From the NCBI GenBank assembly GCA_016716885.1, contig JADJUV010000003.1, forward strand, positions 100,052-164,051: a stretch of DNA of 64,000 bases. The letters run 5' to 3'. Positions 17,024-26,467 of the stretch are shown here, piece by piece. The DNA is from Candidatus Trichofilum aggregatum (GTDB lineage Bacteria > Chloroflexota > Anaerolineae > Promineifilales > Promineifilaceae). The first letter of the stretch is position 1. Each line of letters starts with the position of its first letter. A program made the position numbers and the translations under genes. Below the pieces are notes generated by a model. That model searched no databases. It was not told where the DNA came from and saw nothing but the letters and a program-made list of their open reading frames with translations.

Positions 17024-17139
17024 TCCGACCAAACGCACCTTTTTGTTGGACACACCCTATAAATTCACGTGGCCGCAAACCACGTTTAGCTTGATTTTTC
17101 ATCCTAAACCTTTTTACCTTATTCCAGAGTGAAGGGCCT

Positions 17140-17688
17140 ATGCAAGCAGTAAAAATGGTCGTTACCGGCCCCTTTTCAGCAGGTAAGACCGCCTTTATCG
17201 GTTCCGTCAGTGAAATTCCCGTCGTCTCTACCGAACGAAAAATCACCAGTTCGGCTGAACAGATCAAAGAAACAACAACCGTAGCCATGGACTTCGGCCG
17301 TATAACCGCCGAAGATGGGCTTGTTCTTTATCTTTTTGGCACACCCGGACAACGGCGATTCGATTTCATGTGGGAAATCCTTTCCGAAGGGATGCTCGGT
17401 TTCATTGTTCTAGTAGACAGTACCAAACCGGAAACCTTCCGAGAAGCCAAACGGATATTAGAAACGTTTGAAAGCTTTGCCCCTACACCCTTTGTTGTTG
17501 CCGCTAACAAACAAGACCACGAAGATGCCTGGGAACCAGAAGACCTGCGCATTATTCTTCGGCTAGATGCCAGTGTCAAGGTATTACCTTGTGTTGCCAC
17601 TGACCGAGAAAGTGTGAAAAACGTCCTCCTGGAATTGCTTTACTCTATCCTGGAAGCAATTGACGACAAAGGCAAGTCTGTTAAATAA
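17140..17688 (+). CDS. MglA-like small Ras-family GTPase
   Basis: The 182-residue protein is a prokaryotic small GTPase: P-loop GPFSAGKT (10-17), a Thr-rich switch I (ETTTVAMDFG), switch II GTPGQRRF (67-74) and base-specificity motif NKQD (123-126). Family members (MglA, and many annotated as ATP/GTP-binding protein) set polarity or act with roadblock or DUF4388 proteins. No roadblock gene lies nearby. It lies 116 bases after the DUF4388 gene with an ATG at 17140 and a GAGTGAAGG-type site, so the two are likely one operon. Confidence 0.9.
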   Translation: MQAVKMVVTGPFSAGKTAFIGSVSEIPVVSTERKITSSAEQIKETTTVAMDFGRITAEDGLVLYLFGTPGQRRFDFMWEILSEGMLGFIVLVDSTKPETFREAKRILETFESFAPTPFVVAANKQDHEDAWEPEDLRIILRLDASVKVLPCVATDRESVKNVLLELLYSILEAIDDKGKSVK

Positions 17689-17973
17689 CCCTCTCCGTGC
17701 CATTCACGGGCTATTCATCCGACCTTCACTGGCTTTTTACACCTTCGCAAGATAGGTAATGTTACTATTTCTCCTCGAAGATAGGTTGGCTGATTTTGCC
17801 AGTTGATCTTGAACCAGCACGTTACGCTCAAGTAAAATGGTTTCATTAAGTGATATTGAAATGTATTTGTGTTATCCTTCCCTATAGGTGGTACAAAACA
17901 CAATCATTGTCGTGTCTACAAGCTAACCTGAAACCGGCTAGATTGTTATTTGGCGTAATGGGGTGAGGGTCGC
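17689..17973. other. Spacer without a gene
   Basis: The 285 bases between the GTPase and the first alpha/beta hydrolase are AT-rich near 17850-17880 and contain a small CCGTGCCATTCACGG hairpin near 17696. No gene or convincing promoter was found. Confidence 0.35.
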
Positions 17974-18801
17974 GTGAGTTCAATTGTTACCGATCACGGA
18001 ATTTTACATTATGAATCCATTGGCCGAGGTCGTCCCATTATCCTCTTACATGGGTGGATAAACTCCTGGGATGTTTGGCGTGATTCCATGATTGCTCTGG
18101 CTAACCGGGGAACCAATCGTGTTTACGCTCTCGACTTTTGGGGTTTTGGGGATTCGGCTAAACAAACCACCCACACTGCCTTTCAAGTAACTAGTTACGT
18201 GCAAATGGTATATGAGTTCATGGAAGCTCTGGGCATTCAGTCAGCGCCTATTTTTGGGCATTCTATGGGTGGCACAGTGGCTGTACAATTAGCTCTAGCT
18301 TACCCGGAAAGAATTAAAAAGTTTGTCATTGTTGGCTCACCCATCCAAGGTTCTTCCCTAAATTTATTTCTTAAACTGGCGGGGCAAGGGTGGATTGCCG
18401 AACTCGTGTGGCGCTACCCTGTTCTCCGCAGCTCTATTATGTGGATGCTACTCCAGGGTGACTCAGACCGGGTGCGGAACATGATTTTCCGTGATGTGAA
18501 GCGCACCAGTTTGGACTCATTTTTTCGTAGCATTGATGATCTGCGTCGAACCGATCTCCGGGAGCAGATAAAGGGTCTTACTGTTCCCGTTCTAGGCATA
18601 TACGGGGTAAAAGACAATATCGTCTCGCCTAGAAACGCCAAAATCCTTACCAATGGCACAAAGATGGCCACCATCAAGATGATGCACAATTCCCGTCATT
18701 TTCCTATGACTGATGAGCCACAAGAGTTCCTACTGACATTAGACAACTTTCTCAACGAGAATCATGAAGTAACCAGTTTGGTAACAACAGGCAACCCGTG
18801 A
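17974..18801 (+). CDS. Alpha/beta hydrolase, island copy 1
   Basis: The 275-residue protein is an alpha/beta hydrolase with oxyanion HGW (26-28), nucleophile elbow GHSMGG (Ser97), probable acid Asp214 (GVKDN) and His242 (SRHFPM). It starts with GTG 17974 behind GGTGAGGGTC. Its last codons overlap the start of the V4R gene (GTGA), so translation is coupled. It is a paralogue of the hydrolase at 26468-27277: both read HYE.xGRGRPI..HGW..SW and D.WGFGDS.K. Substrate is unknown. Coupling to a V4R sensor suggests a signalling or small-molecule role. Confidence 0.87.
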   Translation: MSSIVTDHGILHYESIGRGRPIILLHGWINSWDVWRDSMIALANRGTNRVYALDFWGFGDSAKQTTHTAFQVTSYVQMVYEFMEALGIQSAPIFGHSMGGTVAVQLALAYPERIKKFVIVGSPIQGSSLNLFLKLAGQGWIAELVWRYPVLRSSIMWMLLQGDSDRVRNMIFRDVKRTSLDSFFRSIDDLRRTDLREQIKGLTVPVLGIYGVKDNIVSPRNAKILTNGTKMATIKMMHNSRHFPMTDEPQEFLLTLDNFLNENHEVTSLVTTGNP

Positions 18802-19442
18802 ATCAACAACTTCAGGTACAACAAGAGAAAGCATATTTTTATCCCAATCGCGGCGGCCGCATTGTGTTGACAGCCCTTGAAGACATCATGGGTTCACATG
18901 GGGTTAACGCTGTTTTGAATCTGGCTCAACTCGATCACCTTGTCAATAATTACCCGCCCAACAACCTGCAATTAGGTTTCTCTTTTGCTGATTTTGGTAT
19001 CTTAGAAGAATCATTAGAAAAGATGTTTGGTGAGCGTGGCGGCCGCGGTTTGTCCTTACGTGCGGGGCGGGAAACCTTCAAATATTTACTTAAAGAGTTC
19101 ATGCCTGTCATTGGAATTGCCGACCTGGCTATGCGGGCTTTACCCCTGAGCATCAAACTAAAAATTGGCCTGGATATTTTTGCCGAATCTTTTAACCGTT
19201 TTTCCAACCAGGTGGTCAAACTGCGCGAAGATAAGACGAACTATTTGTGGATTATCGAACGGTGCCCAGTTTGCTGGAATCGCACCACCACAACTCCCTG
19301 TTGCCAACTGGCAGTCGGCTTGCTGGAAGAATCTTCATATTGGGTAAGCAATGGCAAAACATTTCAGGTAGAAGAGATTGAATGCATTGCTGCTGGCGGC
19401 AAGACTTGCACAATTGCCATTAGCAAAAAGCCCATTAAATGA
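18798..19442 (+). CDS. V4R (4-vinyl reductase) domain sensor protein
   Basis: The 214-residue protein matches the V4R fold, related to haem-NO-binding domains and found in bacteriochlorophyll synthesis accessory protein BchJ and in small-molecule sensors. The N-terminal helical part (1-130) is followed by CPVCWNRTTTTPCC and EIECIAAGGKTC, with the Cys pattern common in V4R proteins and likely metal or ligand binding. It begins with GTG 18798 overlapping the hydrolase stop. Two GCGGCCGC copies (18853, 19039) encode GGR and GGRG. The ligand is unknown. Confidence 0.8.
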   Translation: MNQQLQVQQEKAYFYPNRGGRIVLTALEDIMGSHGVNAVLNLAQLDHLVNNYPPNNLQLGFSFADFGILEESLEKMFGERGGRGLSLRAGRETFKYLLKEFMPVIGIADLAMRALPLSIKLKIGLDIFAESFNRFSNQVVKLREDKTNYLWIIERCPVCWNRTTTTPCCQLAVGLLEESSYWVSNGKTFQVEEIECIAAGGKTCTIAISKKPIK

Positions 19443-19459
19443 ATGCGTCGCCTATTCCT

Positions 19460-19492
19460 AACGTCAGAGATTGAACGATCCCTGACGTTTTT
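19460..19492 (+). terminator. Rho-independent terminator after the V4R gene
   Basis: Arms AACGTCAG (19460-19467) and CTGACGTT (19482-19489), with further GAT/ATC pairing in the loop, are followed by a T run. It ends the hydrolase-V4R transcript. Confidence 0.85.
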
Positions 19493-19512
19493 GTCTCCCT
19501 ATATTTGGTATT

Positions 19513-20783
19513 ATGCGTCGTATCATCCTTTCCGATCCTACTTTCATTCACCCGTTCAATGAACCGGCACGTGATTTACGGGTGCATAATAAACCCCTTT
19601 GGTTATGGCAAAGGGATATTCTTAGCGCTCACGTAAACGAGGAGCGGGAATATCCCACCTGGCAAATTGCCCAAAAAGTAGAAGGCAGTGAGATGGTGGA
19701 AGCGTTTGTCCACCGGGATAATTTATTCTTCAATGAAGCGCTTATTGAGGAATTTTTAACGCGTGCTCGTAGCGGCCGCAAACCCGTCCGCCTCGCCTTT
19801 CGCAAAAACGATCCGGCCATCGCCGCCCATGTGCTACCCCTTACCCGTGGCCTCTTCTGCCAGGATGACCTCGTCCTGGCCGATATCTGGTATCTGCCCC
19901 AAGGCGTTTCCCAAGTGTCGTCGCCACACCGCTTATTATAGATAGCGAAGCCAAAGAACGGGGCTACTACTTCGTTCCCCCATACATGTCCACCCAACTG
20001 GGTGATTTGGTCTACCAGCTACCACGCAAGGCCTTTGTGGCGATTGAAAGTTGGGTCCACATCTTCATTGTGGATATCCTCTTTGGTGTTTTTGCCCGTG
20101 GGGTCAATGAAGAAGCTCATATTGATCGAGACTGGATCTACAAACTAAAAATTCTGGCTAAATCTCTGCTGGAACAAAAGCAAACCCTCAGCTCTTCCGA
20201 ACTGGTAAAAGTGGGTAAAAACGTCACCATAGACCCTTCAGCCATTATTCATGGTCCTACTACCATTGGTGATAATGTCCGCATCGAAGCAGGTGTGGTT
20301 ATTGATAATTGCATTATCGGTAGTAATGTCACGATTGCTCAGGGCTGCCAACTAATGCTCAGCGTGGTAGGAGATGGCTGTTTCCTCCCTTTCAGAGCAG
20401 CTTTATTCATGACTACGCTCATGGAAAACACCAGTATTGCCCAAAATAGCTGTCTGCAACTCTGTGTTATTGGCCGTGATTCGTTCGTTGGCGCGGGCAC
20501 AACCTTTACCGACTACAACGTTTTGCCGGGCATGATCCGGGCCGAAACCAAAGGTGGCCTTGAAGATACGAACTTGAAAATTTTGGGGAGCTGTGTGGGC
20601 CATCACTGCCGACTAACTTCCGGTCTCATCCTTTATCCAGCTCGGACGGTTGAATCAGATGTGGTTCTCATTTCCTCGGAACAGCGTCGCTACATTTACA
20701 AATCTGTACCCTACGAACAAAGCGATCATCATCAGTATCCCCATAAAGATCACCCGCGCCTATATCCACGTCAGGGTGAATAG
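19513..20783 (+). pseudogene. Sugar nucleotidyltransferase-like protein with left-handed beta helix, frameshifted
   Basis: Two frames together give a protein of about 423 residues. The first 133 residues resemble the start of GlmU-like putative sugar nucleotidyl transferases (IILSDP..., then WLWQRDIL). The second half contains hexapeptide repeats of a left-handed beta helix (VTIDPSAIIHGPTTIGDNVR, then VIDNCIIGSNVTIAQGC). One missing T in the TTT at 19907-19909 (TTTT restores the frame) separates LPQGV from FPSVVATPLIIDSEAKERGY. The second ATG at 19986 is therefore internal. The expected role is synthesis or transfer of an activated sugar or acyl sugar; substrate unknown. Error or real mutation cannot be told apart. 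Confidence 0.75.
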
Positions 20784-21325
20784 ATAACGCATCTAGTGAA
20801 CAATGGGTGAAAAGTACCAAGGTAATTCGTAAAAAAAACGAGAGATTAGTTGACTCCATTCCCATTTACCCGGAAACTATATCTTTATACACTCGTGTGA
20901 AAATAGTTAACTCTGAAGGTGCAGAAAACACAAGGATAAAGAACAAACATCTGCCCAAGTCGCCAAAATCCGGGTTCAAATTTACGTTCTTCCTGGTGAC
21001 AATCTTTTTGTACTGAAGAGTCCACTGAAAAAGCCACGAATTTCACGAATTAACACGAATTTCTCTCTGGTGACTTGGCGTCCTGGGCGCCTTTGTGTGA
21101 GTTTTTCAAGCGGTTCACTGGTGAAATAGAGTACTGACTGATGCCTGAAAAAGGCAATTCGACAATTTTCACAGAGTCCATACGCCAATGGGTAGCGTGT
21201 AGAGCTACGCTAGGGTAGCATTGTCGCAACCAGACAGCGTTGATAGAATTGCGTGGTCAGGTAGATCACCTGCCTGGCAAATATGATATCCATCGTTCCC
21301 ATCCGTTTAGTGAAGGAAAGCGCAT
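20784..21325. other. Long spacer with CGAATT-word repeat (R5)
   Basis: This 540-base gap holds an R5 run (CCACGAATTTCACGAATT and ACACGAATT words, about 21034-21063; another is at 41500-41545) and a GGTGACTTGGCGTCC-type segment. An open frame at 20807-21016 has no family features or ribosome site and is not accepted. The upstream control region of the two-component genes must lie here. Confidence 0.5.
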
Positions 21326-22228
21326 ATGCTCGGAAGAATTTTAGTGGTCGAAGATGATGTTGACATTGCAAACATGCTCCGAATCTACTTTACCGGGCAG
21401 GATTATCAGGTTGAAGTAGCTAACCGGGGTACGGATGCCCTTCGTTTATGCCAAAAACAGATTCCTGATCTGGTGGTGCTAGATATTATGCTCCCCGATA
21501 TGGATGGGTATACCATCTGCCGAGAGTTGCGTACCACAACCCGCACAAGTCATATCCCGATTATTTTTCTAACCCAAAAAGATGAACGGAGTGATCGCAT
21601 TGCTGGCTTGGAATTGGGCGCAGATGATTACATCACCAAACCGTTTGATATTGAGGAATTAAAGTTGCGGGTGAAGAGCGCTATCCGCATTCATCAACGC
21701 ATGAATATGACGGATCCGCGGACTGGTTTGCCCAGCAGTCGCCTTATTGAGGATCAACTGCGTCAGTTAATGCGTGCCGATGGGTGGACTATGCTGTTAG
21801 TAGGCATTGATCACCTGGCACCGTTTAACGACACCTATGGTTTTGTGGCCAGTGGTGAGGTGCTCCGTTTTACCGCGCTTCTACTCAATGATGTGGTGGA
21901 TGAGTTGGGCACGTTGAATGATTTCATTGGTCATGCTAGCAGTGAGACCTTTGTCATTATCACGATGGAAAAGAATGTGGCGTCAATGGTTGAACAGTTG
22001 CGTAAACGGTTCAATGAAGAAGTTATGACGCATTATAATTTCATTGATCGTGAACAAGGTGGCATTCGTTTGACAGATGGCTCGCTGGCTCCATTAATGA
22101 GTCTGTCGATTGGTGTTGTCTCCAGTAAGACGCCTTTTTCAGACATTCGGGAAATCACAGAAGCGGCCGCGGAGCTACGTCGTCTCGATCAAGAAGAGCA
22201 AACCAAACAGCGGGCCAATGGCAAATAA
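21326..22228 (+). CDS. Response regulator with degenerate GGDEF-like output domain
   Basis: The 300-residue protein has an N-terminal receiver domain (1-120; acidic D10-D11, phospho-acceptor Asp53 in VLDIMLPDMDG, Lys in ITKPFDIEEL) and a C-terminal GGDEF-fold region starting at DPRTGLPS. The catalytic GGDEF motif is replaced by HASSETF, so it should not make cyclic di-GMP, though it may bind GTP or act as a scaffold. Start ATG 21326 follows GAAGGAAAG. It precedes the large histidine kinase, which is a likely partner. A GCGGCCGC copy is near its end. Confidence 0.9.
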   Translation: MLGRILVVEDDVDIANMLRIYFTGQDYQVEVANRGTDALRLCQKQIPDLVVLDIMLPDMDGYTICRELRTTTRTSHIPIIFLTQKDERSDRIAGLELGADDYITKPFDIEELKLRVKSAIRIHQRMNMTDPRTGLPSSRLIEDQLRQLMRADGWTMLLVGIDHLAPFNDTYGFVASGEVLRFTALLLNDVVDELGTLNDFIGHASSETFVIITMEKNVASMVEQLRKRFNEEVMTHYNFIDREQGGIRLTDGSLAPLMSLSIGVVSSKTPFSDIREITEAAAELRRLDQEEQTKQRANGK

Positions 22229-22293
22229 CGAATCACCAGGCTTTTCCTCATCTTTTGTATTGGTATAACTGACCCACAGGTCAAGGTCTGGTA

Positions 22294-25200
22294 ATGAGTA
22301 ACGAACGTCTACATGCGCTAACCTGGCAATTTTTAGATAATGTCACAGAAGGGGTAATCATAACAACCCCCGATGGCATGGTTAGCTATGTCAATCCAGC
22401 CGCGCAAACGTGGTTAGGGTTAACAACTATTCCTCGTTACGGCTCAATTTCTCTGGCGGAAATTATGCCGAGGCTTGCCACTGATTTTCAATGGCAACAG
22501 CTATTAGCCCCTGTAGTATCTACCCATGTTTTTACGATAAATGGTCATTGGCAGATTCGTGCTACCCCTATAAAAGGGGCTGAAGACCAGTTCATTCAGA
22601 TAAATATTACACGGAACCAGATCGCGGCCGCGGCCGCCCTCTCGCCAGAGACCCAAACCACCAGTATTCATCATCTCTATCTCCTCTCTCAATCAGTCCT
22701 GAGTGAACACAACTTCGACAAAAAACTGCAAATGATTGTCGAGGGGTTACAAACGAGTGGCTGGCAACGGGTCACCTTGACCTTGCGTGACCCTGATTTT
22801 ACCCCTCGTGGATTCTTCTCCGCGGGATTATCCCCTCAAGAGCATGTCTTTCTACAAGAAAACTTGCTCCCTGCCCCCGTGTGGCAACAGCGCTTTGCCA
22901 GCCAACAATTTGCTCACTACCGACAAGGCTCTGCCTATTTCATTCCTGCTGAAGATCCCTGGGCGCAAGCTAACATTGGGGTTGTCTTGCCGGGTCATGA
23001 ACCTGACCATACCCCTTTTTATACCAACCGTTGGCACCCTCATGATATGTTGCTTATCCCTCTTTACAACCAGCAACAGGAGATCATGGCCCTGGTTGGA
23101 CTTGATGCCCCCAGCAACGGTCTACGTCCCGATGAGTTTGCTTTGCAGACGATTGAGCTATACGCCCAGTTCATTGCCTCGGTGATTGAAACAGGCCAGC
23201 TTTTACAGTCGGCCCTTAACCGAACCAGGGAACTCTCCATTTTGGCTGAGGCCAGTGCCGCTATTACTGGCTCACTAGAACAAGAAACTATCTTGAGCAC
23301 GATGGGGGAACATCTCTGTCGGGCGACCCAGAGTGTTGGATATACCATCGTTGAATGGTCGCGAGAAGATAATCAGCTAATGGTGCTGTTTGATGAAGGT
23401 CAGGAAGAATCTGAAGCCTCGGCTTTGCAAGGAGAATCATTTCATCTAAATGATTATGCTTCGGTATTCCGGGTACTGACTCATGATGAGAGACTGGTCT
23501 TCTCCGTTCCATCAGCGGAACTTTCCTATTTGCCTTCGGCATGGCTGAAGGAATCGCAGACTTACACATTGCTCTTACTCCCTCTAACAATTCGGGGAGA
23601 GATGTTCGGCCTGATTCAGCTTGGGGTAAGTGGCACCGCGGCCGCAACCACACCAGCCGACCTGCAAATCCTGGAAGCCATTGTTAATTCTGCCAGCATC
23701 GCCCTGGAAAACGCTCTTCTCTTCGATGATACCTACAAACGGGAACTGTTTTTCACCGCTTTGGGCCGTGTCAGTCTGGCGCTTAATGCCACCCTGGACC
23801 TCAAAGGGGTTCTAGACCTCATCTGCCAGGAAAGTTTGAGCATCTTCCGTTTGGATGGCGTTTACATCTGGCAAGTAGAAGCTGGACAACTCGTAGGTAT
23901 AGCCGCCGTTAGTGAAGAACCAGAATCGTTTATTGGTCACACCATTTCGGCCAGTAACGACAAAATTTTCCCCGCCCTGGTGCGTCAAAAGAACGAGGCT
24001 CTATTCGTCAATGGTTTTGATGAAAGCGGCCCTATCACGCTCGGTCTACCTACACCGGTTCATGTACGAGCGGTTCTGGGTGTACCCCTTCAACGAGACA
24101 ACGACATTATTGGGGTACTGGTATTGGTGGAAAAAAATAATCCCCACCGATTCACCACTCAAGACGTCCAACGAGCGGCTCAGTTTGGGGTGCAGGCCGC
24201 TATTGCTATGCGCAACGCACAGTTGTTTACAGAGCTACGCAAACTAAACGAAGAGCTAGATCAACGTGTTGCCGAACGAACCCACGATTTAGGCGAAGAG
24301 CGTGACCGGGTGCAAATATTGCTCCGTATCAGCTCGGAATTAGCCGCCAGCCTGGACGAAGATCGGGTACTAACCCGGGCATTGGAACTGGTTAATGAAG
24401 TTGTTAATAGCACCCAGGGTGTTATTTTGCTGATTGACCAGGAAACGGGCGAATTAATGTTTAAGGCGGCTCTGGGAGGGCGTCAACGTGATATCCCCAC
24501 CGGTGGCCTTCCCACCGGTTTGCACCGCAATGAAGGTTTAGCGGGTTGGATCATCAAAAATCAGCAGGCGGTAATTGTAAATGACACGCTTACGGATGAT
24601 CGGTGGGTAAATCTGCCCACGAGCCAGGAAATGAGGGCGGCGTTGGGTGTGCCGTTGATTTCTGGTGATGAAGTTATTGGTGTCTTGATGATGTTCCACA
24701 AGGAGCCATATTCATTCACCCAGGAGCAGCTAAAACTGGTGGAAGCGGCCGCGATTCAAGTCGCCAATGCCATCTACAACTCCCAGCTTTATCTACTCAT
24801 CCGCGATCAAGCCAATAAGCTGGGCAATCTCCTTCGTGAAGAACAGATCGAAGCCGCCAAAAATCAATCTATTCTGGAGAGTATTGCTGATGGTGTTTTG
24901 GTGGCCGATGCTGAAGGCACGATTCTCATTGCCAATGAACCGGTCAGTCGCATTTTGGACATTCCCCGCAATCGGTTAATCAGCCGCTCGGTTCGCTCCC
25001 TGTTAGGGGTATATGGCTCTTCCGGTGATTCGTGGATTGACCGGATTGAAGATTGGTCACAAAGTTCCGATCGTATTCGCAGCGTCCCGTTATCTTACCT
25101 TTCTGATCGGCTAGAAGTGGAAGATAAGGTGGTGAGTGTGAACGTAGCCCCCGTGTTTGCGGGTAATCAGTTTTTTGGCACGGTTTCTATTTTCCGTGAT

Positions 25201-25938
25201 ATTACGAAGGAAGTGGAAGTAGACCGGATGAAGAGTGAGTTTGTCTCTACGGTATCCCATGAGTTACGGACACCCATGACTTCCATCAAAGGGTATGCCG
25301 ACCTCATGCTGATGGGAGCGGCTGGCCCCATGACGGAGCCACAAATCCGTTATCTGGAAGTGATAAAGAACAACGCCGACCGTTTACGGACGTTGGTGGA
25401 CGAATTGTTAGATATTTCCCGCATTGAAACAGGCAAGACGGAATTAGATTTGCGGCCGCTGGATATTCCTCAGTTAATACACCGCCTGTTAGATGAGCAC
25501 TTACGCGGCCGCATGATGAACGAAGGCAAGAAAATGCTCCTTAGTGCTGAGGTAGAACCTGGTTTACCCCTGGTAAACGCCGATGCCACCCGTGCCCACC
25601 AAATCCTGCGTAACCTGCTAGACAATGCCTTCAACTACACACCAGATGGGGGGAATATTCAAGTTCTGGCCCGAACCGATGACAGTTATGTCGCCATCAG
25701 CGTTAAAGATAGCGGCGTCGGTATCGCCAAAGAAAACCAAAACAAGATCTTTGATCGCTTCTTCCGGGCCGAAGACACCGATATTCAACAAGTTCCCGGT
25801 ACAGGCTTAGGTTTAGCGATTGTCCGCAGCCTGGTCGAAATGCATGGAGGCATCATCTTAGTAGACAGTGACATCGGTCATGGCTCCACTTTTACTTTTA
25901 CTCTGCCCATTGTTGTAGCCGATGGGGAGATGGTCTAG
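22294..25938 (+). CDS. Large soluble PAS/GAF sensor histidine kinase (1214 residues)
   Basis: The order is an N-terminal PAS domain (about 1-105), then several GAF domains (about 130-300, 305-470, 480-640 and 670-850), a coiled segment with ERTHDLGEERDRVQ near 650, a second PAS domain (about 865-980), HisKA with SHELRTP (His989), and HATPase_c with N-box LLDNAFNYTPDGG (near 1109), DSGVGIAKE and GTGLGLAIV (near 1169). No membrane segment is seen, so it senses cytosolic ligands, redox, light or gas through GAF domains. It lies between two response regulators, 66 bases after the first. Eight GCGGCCGC copies fall mostly in domain linkers. Confidence 0.93.
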   Translation: MSNERLHALTWQFLDNVTEGVIITTPDGMVSYVNPAAQTWLGLTTIPRYGSISLAEIMPRLATDFQWQQLLAPVVSTHVFTINGHWQIRATPIKGAEDQFIQINITRNQIAAAAALSPETQTTSIHHLYLLSQSVLSEHNFDKKLQMIVEGLQTSGWQRVTLTLRDPDFTPRGFFSAGLSPQEHVFLQENLLPAPVWQQRFASQQFAHYRQGSAYFIPAEDPWAQANIGVVLPGHEPDHTPFYTNRWHPHDMLLIPLYNQQQEIMALVGLDAPSNGLRPDEFALQTIELYAQFIASVIETGQLLQSALNRTRELSILAEASAAITGSLEQETILSTMGEHLCRATQSVGYTIVEWSREDNQLMVLFDEGQEESEASALQGESFHLNDYASVFRVLTHDERLVFSVPSAELSYLPSAWLKESQTYTLLLLPLTIRGEMFGLIQLGVSGTAAATTPADLQILEAIVNSASIALENALLFDDTYKRELFFTALGRVSLALNATLDLKGVLDLICQESLSIFRLDGVYIWQVEAGQLVGIAAVSEEPESFIGHTISASNDKIFPALVRQKNEALFVNGFDESGPITLGLPTPVHVRAVLGVPLQRDNDIIGVLVLVEKNNPHRFTTQDVQRAAQFGVQAAIAMRNAQLFTELRKLNEELDQRVAERTHDLGEERDRVQILLRISSELAASLDEDRVLTRALELVNEVVNSTQGVILLIDQETGELMFKAALGGRQRDIPTGGLPTGLHRNEGLAGWIIKNQQAVIVNDTLTDDRWVNLPTSQEMRAALGVPLISGDEVIGVLMMFHKEPYSFTQEQLKLVEAAAIQVANAIYNSQLYLLIRDQANKLGNLLREEQIEAAKNQSILESIADGVLVADAEGTILIANEPVSRILDIPRNRLISRSVRSLLGVYGSSGDSWIDRIEDWSQSSDRIRSVPLSYLSDRLEVEDKVVSVNVAPVFAGNQFFGTVSIFRDITKEVEVDRMKSEFVSTVSHELRTPMTSIKGYADLMLMGAAGPMTEPQIRYLEVIKNNADRLRTLVDELLDISRIETGKTELDLRPLDIPQLIHRLLDEHLRGRMMNEGKKMLLSAEVEPGLPLVNADATRAHQILRNLLDNAFNYTPDGGNIQVLARTDDSYVAISVKDSGVGIAKENQNKIFDRFFRAEDTDIQQVPGTGLGLAIVRSLVEMHGGIILVDSDIGHGSTFTFTLPIVVADGEMV

Positions 25939-26024
25939 TCACGTAACGCGTAGTGGGTCTACACAATCAAAAATGCTTTATCGTAAAGCACACCCAAGCT
26001 ACGCAATCTGGGTAAAGGCTTATT

Positions 26025-26411
26025 ATGGCAAAGATTCTCATTGCAGAAGATGAAAAGGATATCCGCGAACTGATCACCCTGACTCTGCAATTTAGTGGGT
26101 TTGATGTGGTCAGTGCCCGCGATGGTCAAGAAGCGATTGATATCGCTACCACCTCTGGTGTTCGGTTCGACCTAATCTTAATGGATGTACGAATGCCTCG
26201 GAAGACAGGGTATCAGGCCTGCCGCGAGTTACGCGATCACGAGGCTACGCAAAACACCCCCCTCATTTTTCTGTCGGCTAAAGGGCAGGAATCTGAAGTA
26301 CAGCAAGGGCTAGAAGCCGGAGCCGATCAATACATTTTGAAGCCCTTCGCTCCTGATGCTTTGATCAAAACGGTCAAAGAAGTATTAAGCCGCAACCATA
26401 GCGGGGGATAA
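26025..26411 (+). CDS. CheY-like single-domain response regulator
   Basis: The 128-residue receiver domain has acidic D9, phospho-acceptor Asp54 (LILMDVRMPRKTG), Thr/Ser near 81 (LSAKGQE) and Lys in ILKPFAPD. With no output domain it must act by protein contact. It follows the kinase by 86 bases and is probably its second target, and possibly links to the GTPase/DUF4388 pair. Confidence 0.93.
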   Translation: MAKILIAEDEKDIRELITLTLQFSGFDVVSARDGQEAIDIATTSGVRFDLILMDVRMPRKTGYQACRELRDHEATQNTPLIFLSAKGQESEVQQGLEAGADQYILKPFAPDALIKTVKEVLSRNHSGG

Positions 26412-26467
26412 ATGCACCGTCCTTATCCCCAGACCAATGATTTCAACCTGTTTTTACGAGTAAAGTT

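Noticed and set aside
19901..19912. Programmed ribosomal frameshifting at the broken genes
   Set aside because: No slippery heptamer with a downstream structure is evident, and every break is repaired by one base in a homopolymer, which fits error or mutation better.
20807..21016. 69-residue open frame
   Set aside because: No ribosome site, no family features, and it overlaps the R5 repeat zone.
22163..22228. Active diguanylate cyclase at 21326-22228
   Set aside because: The GGDEF signature is replaced (HASSETF), so cyclic di-GMP synthesis is not supported.
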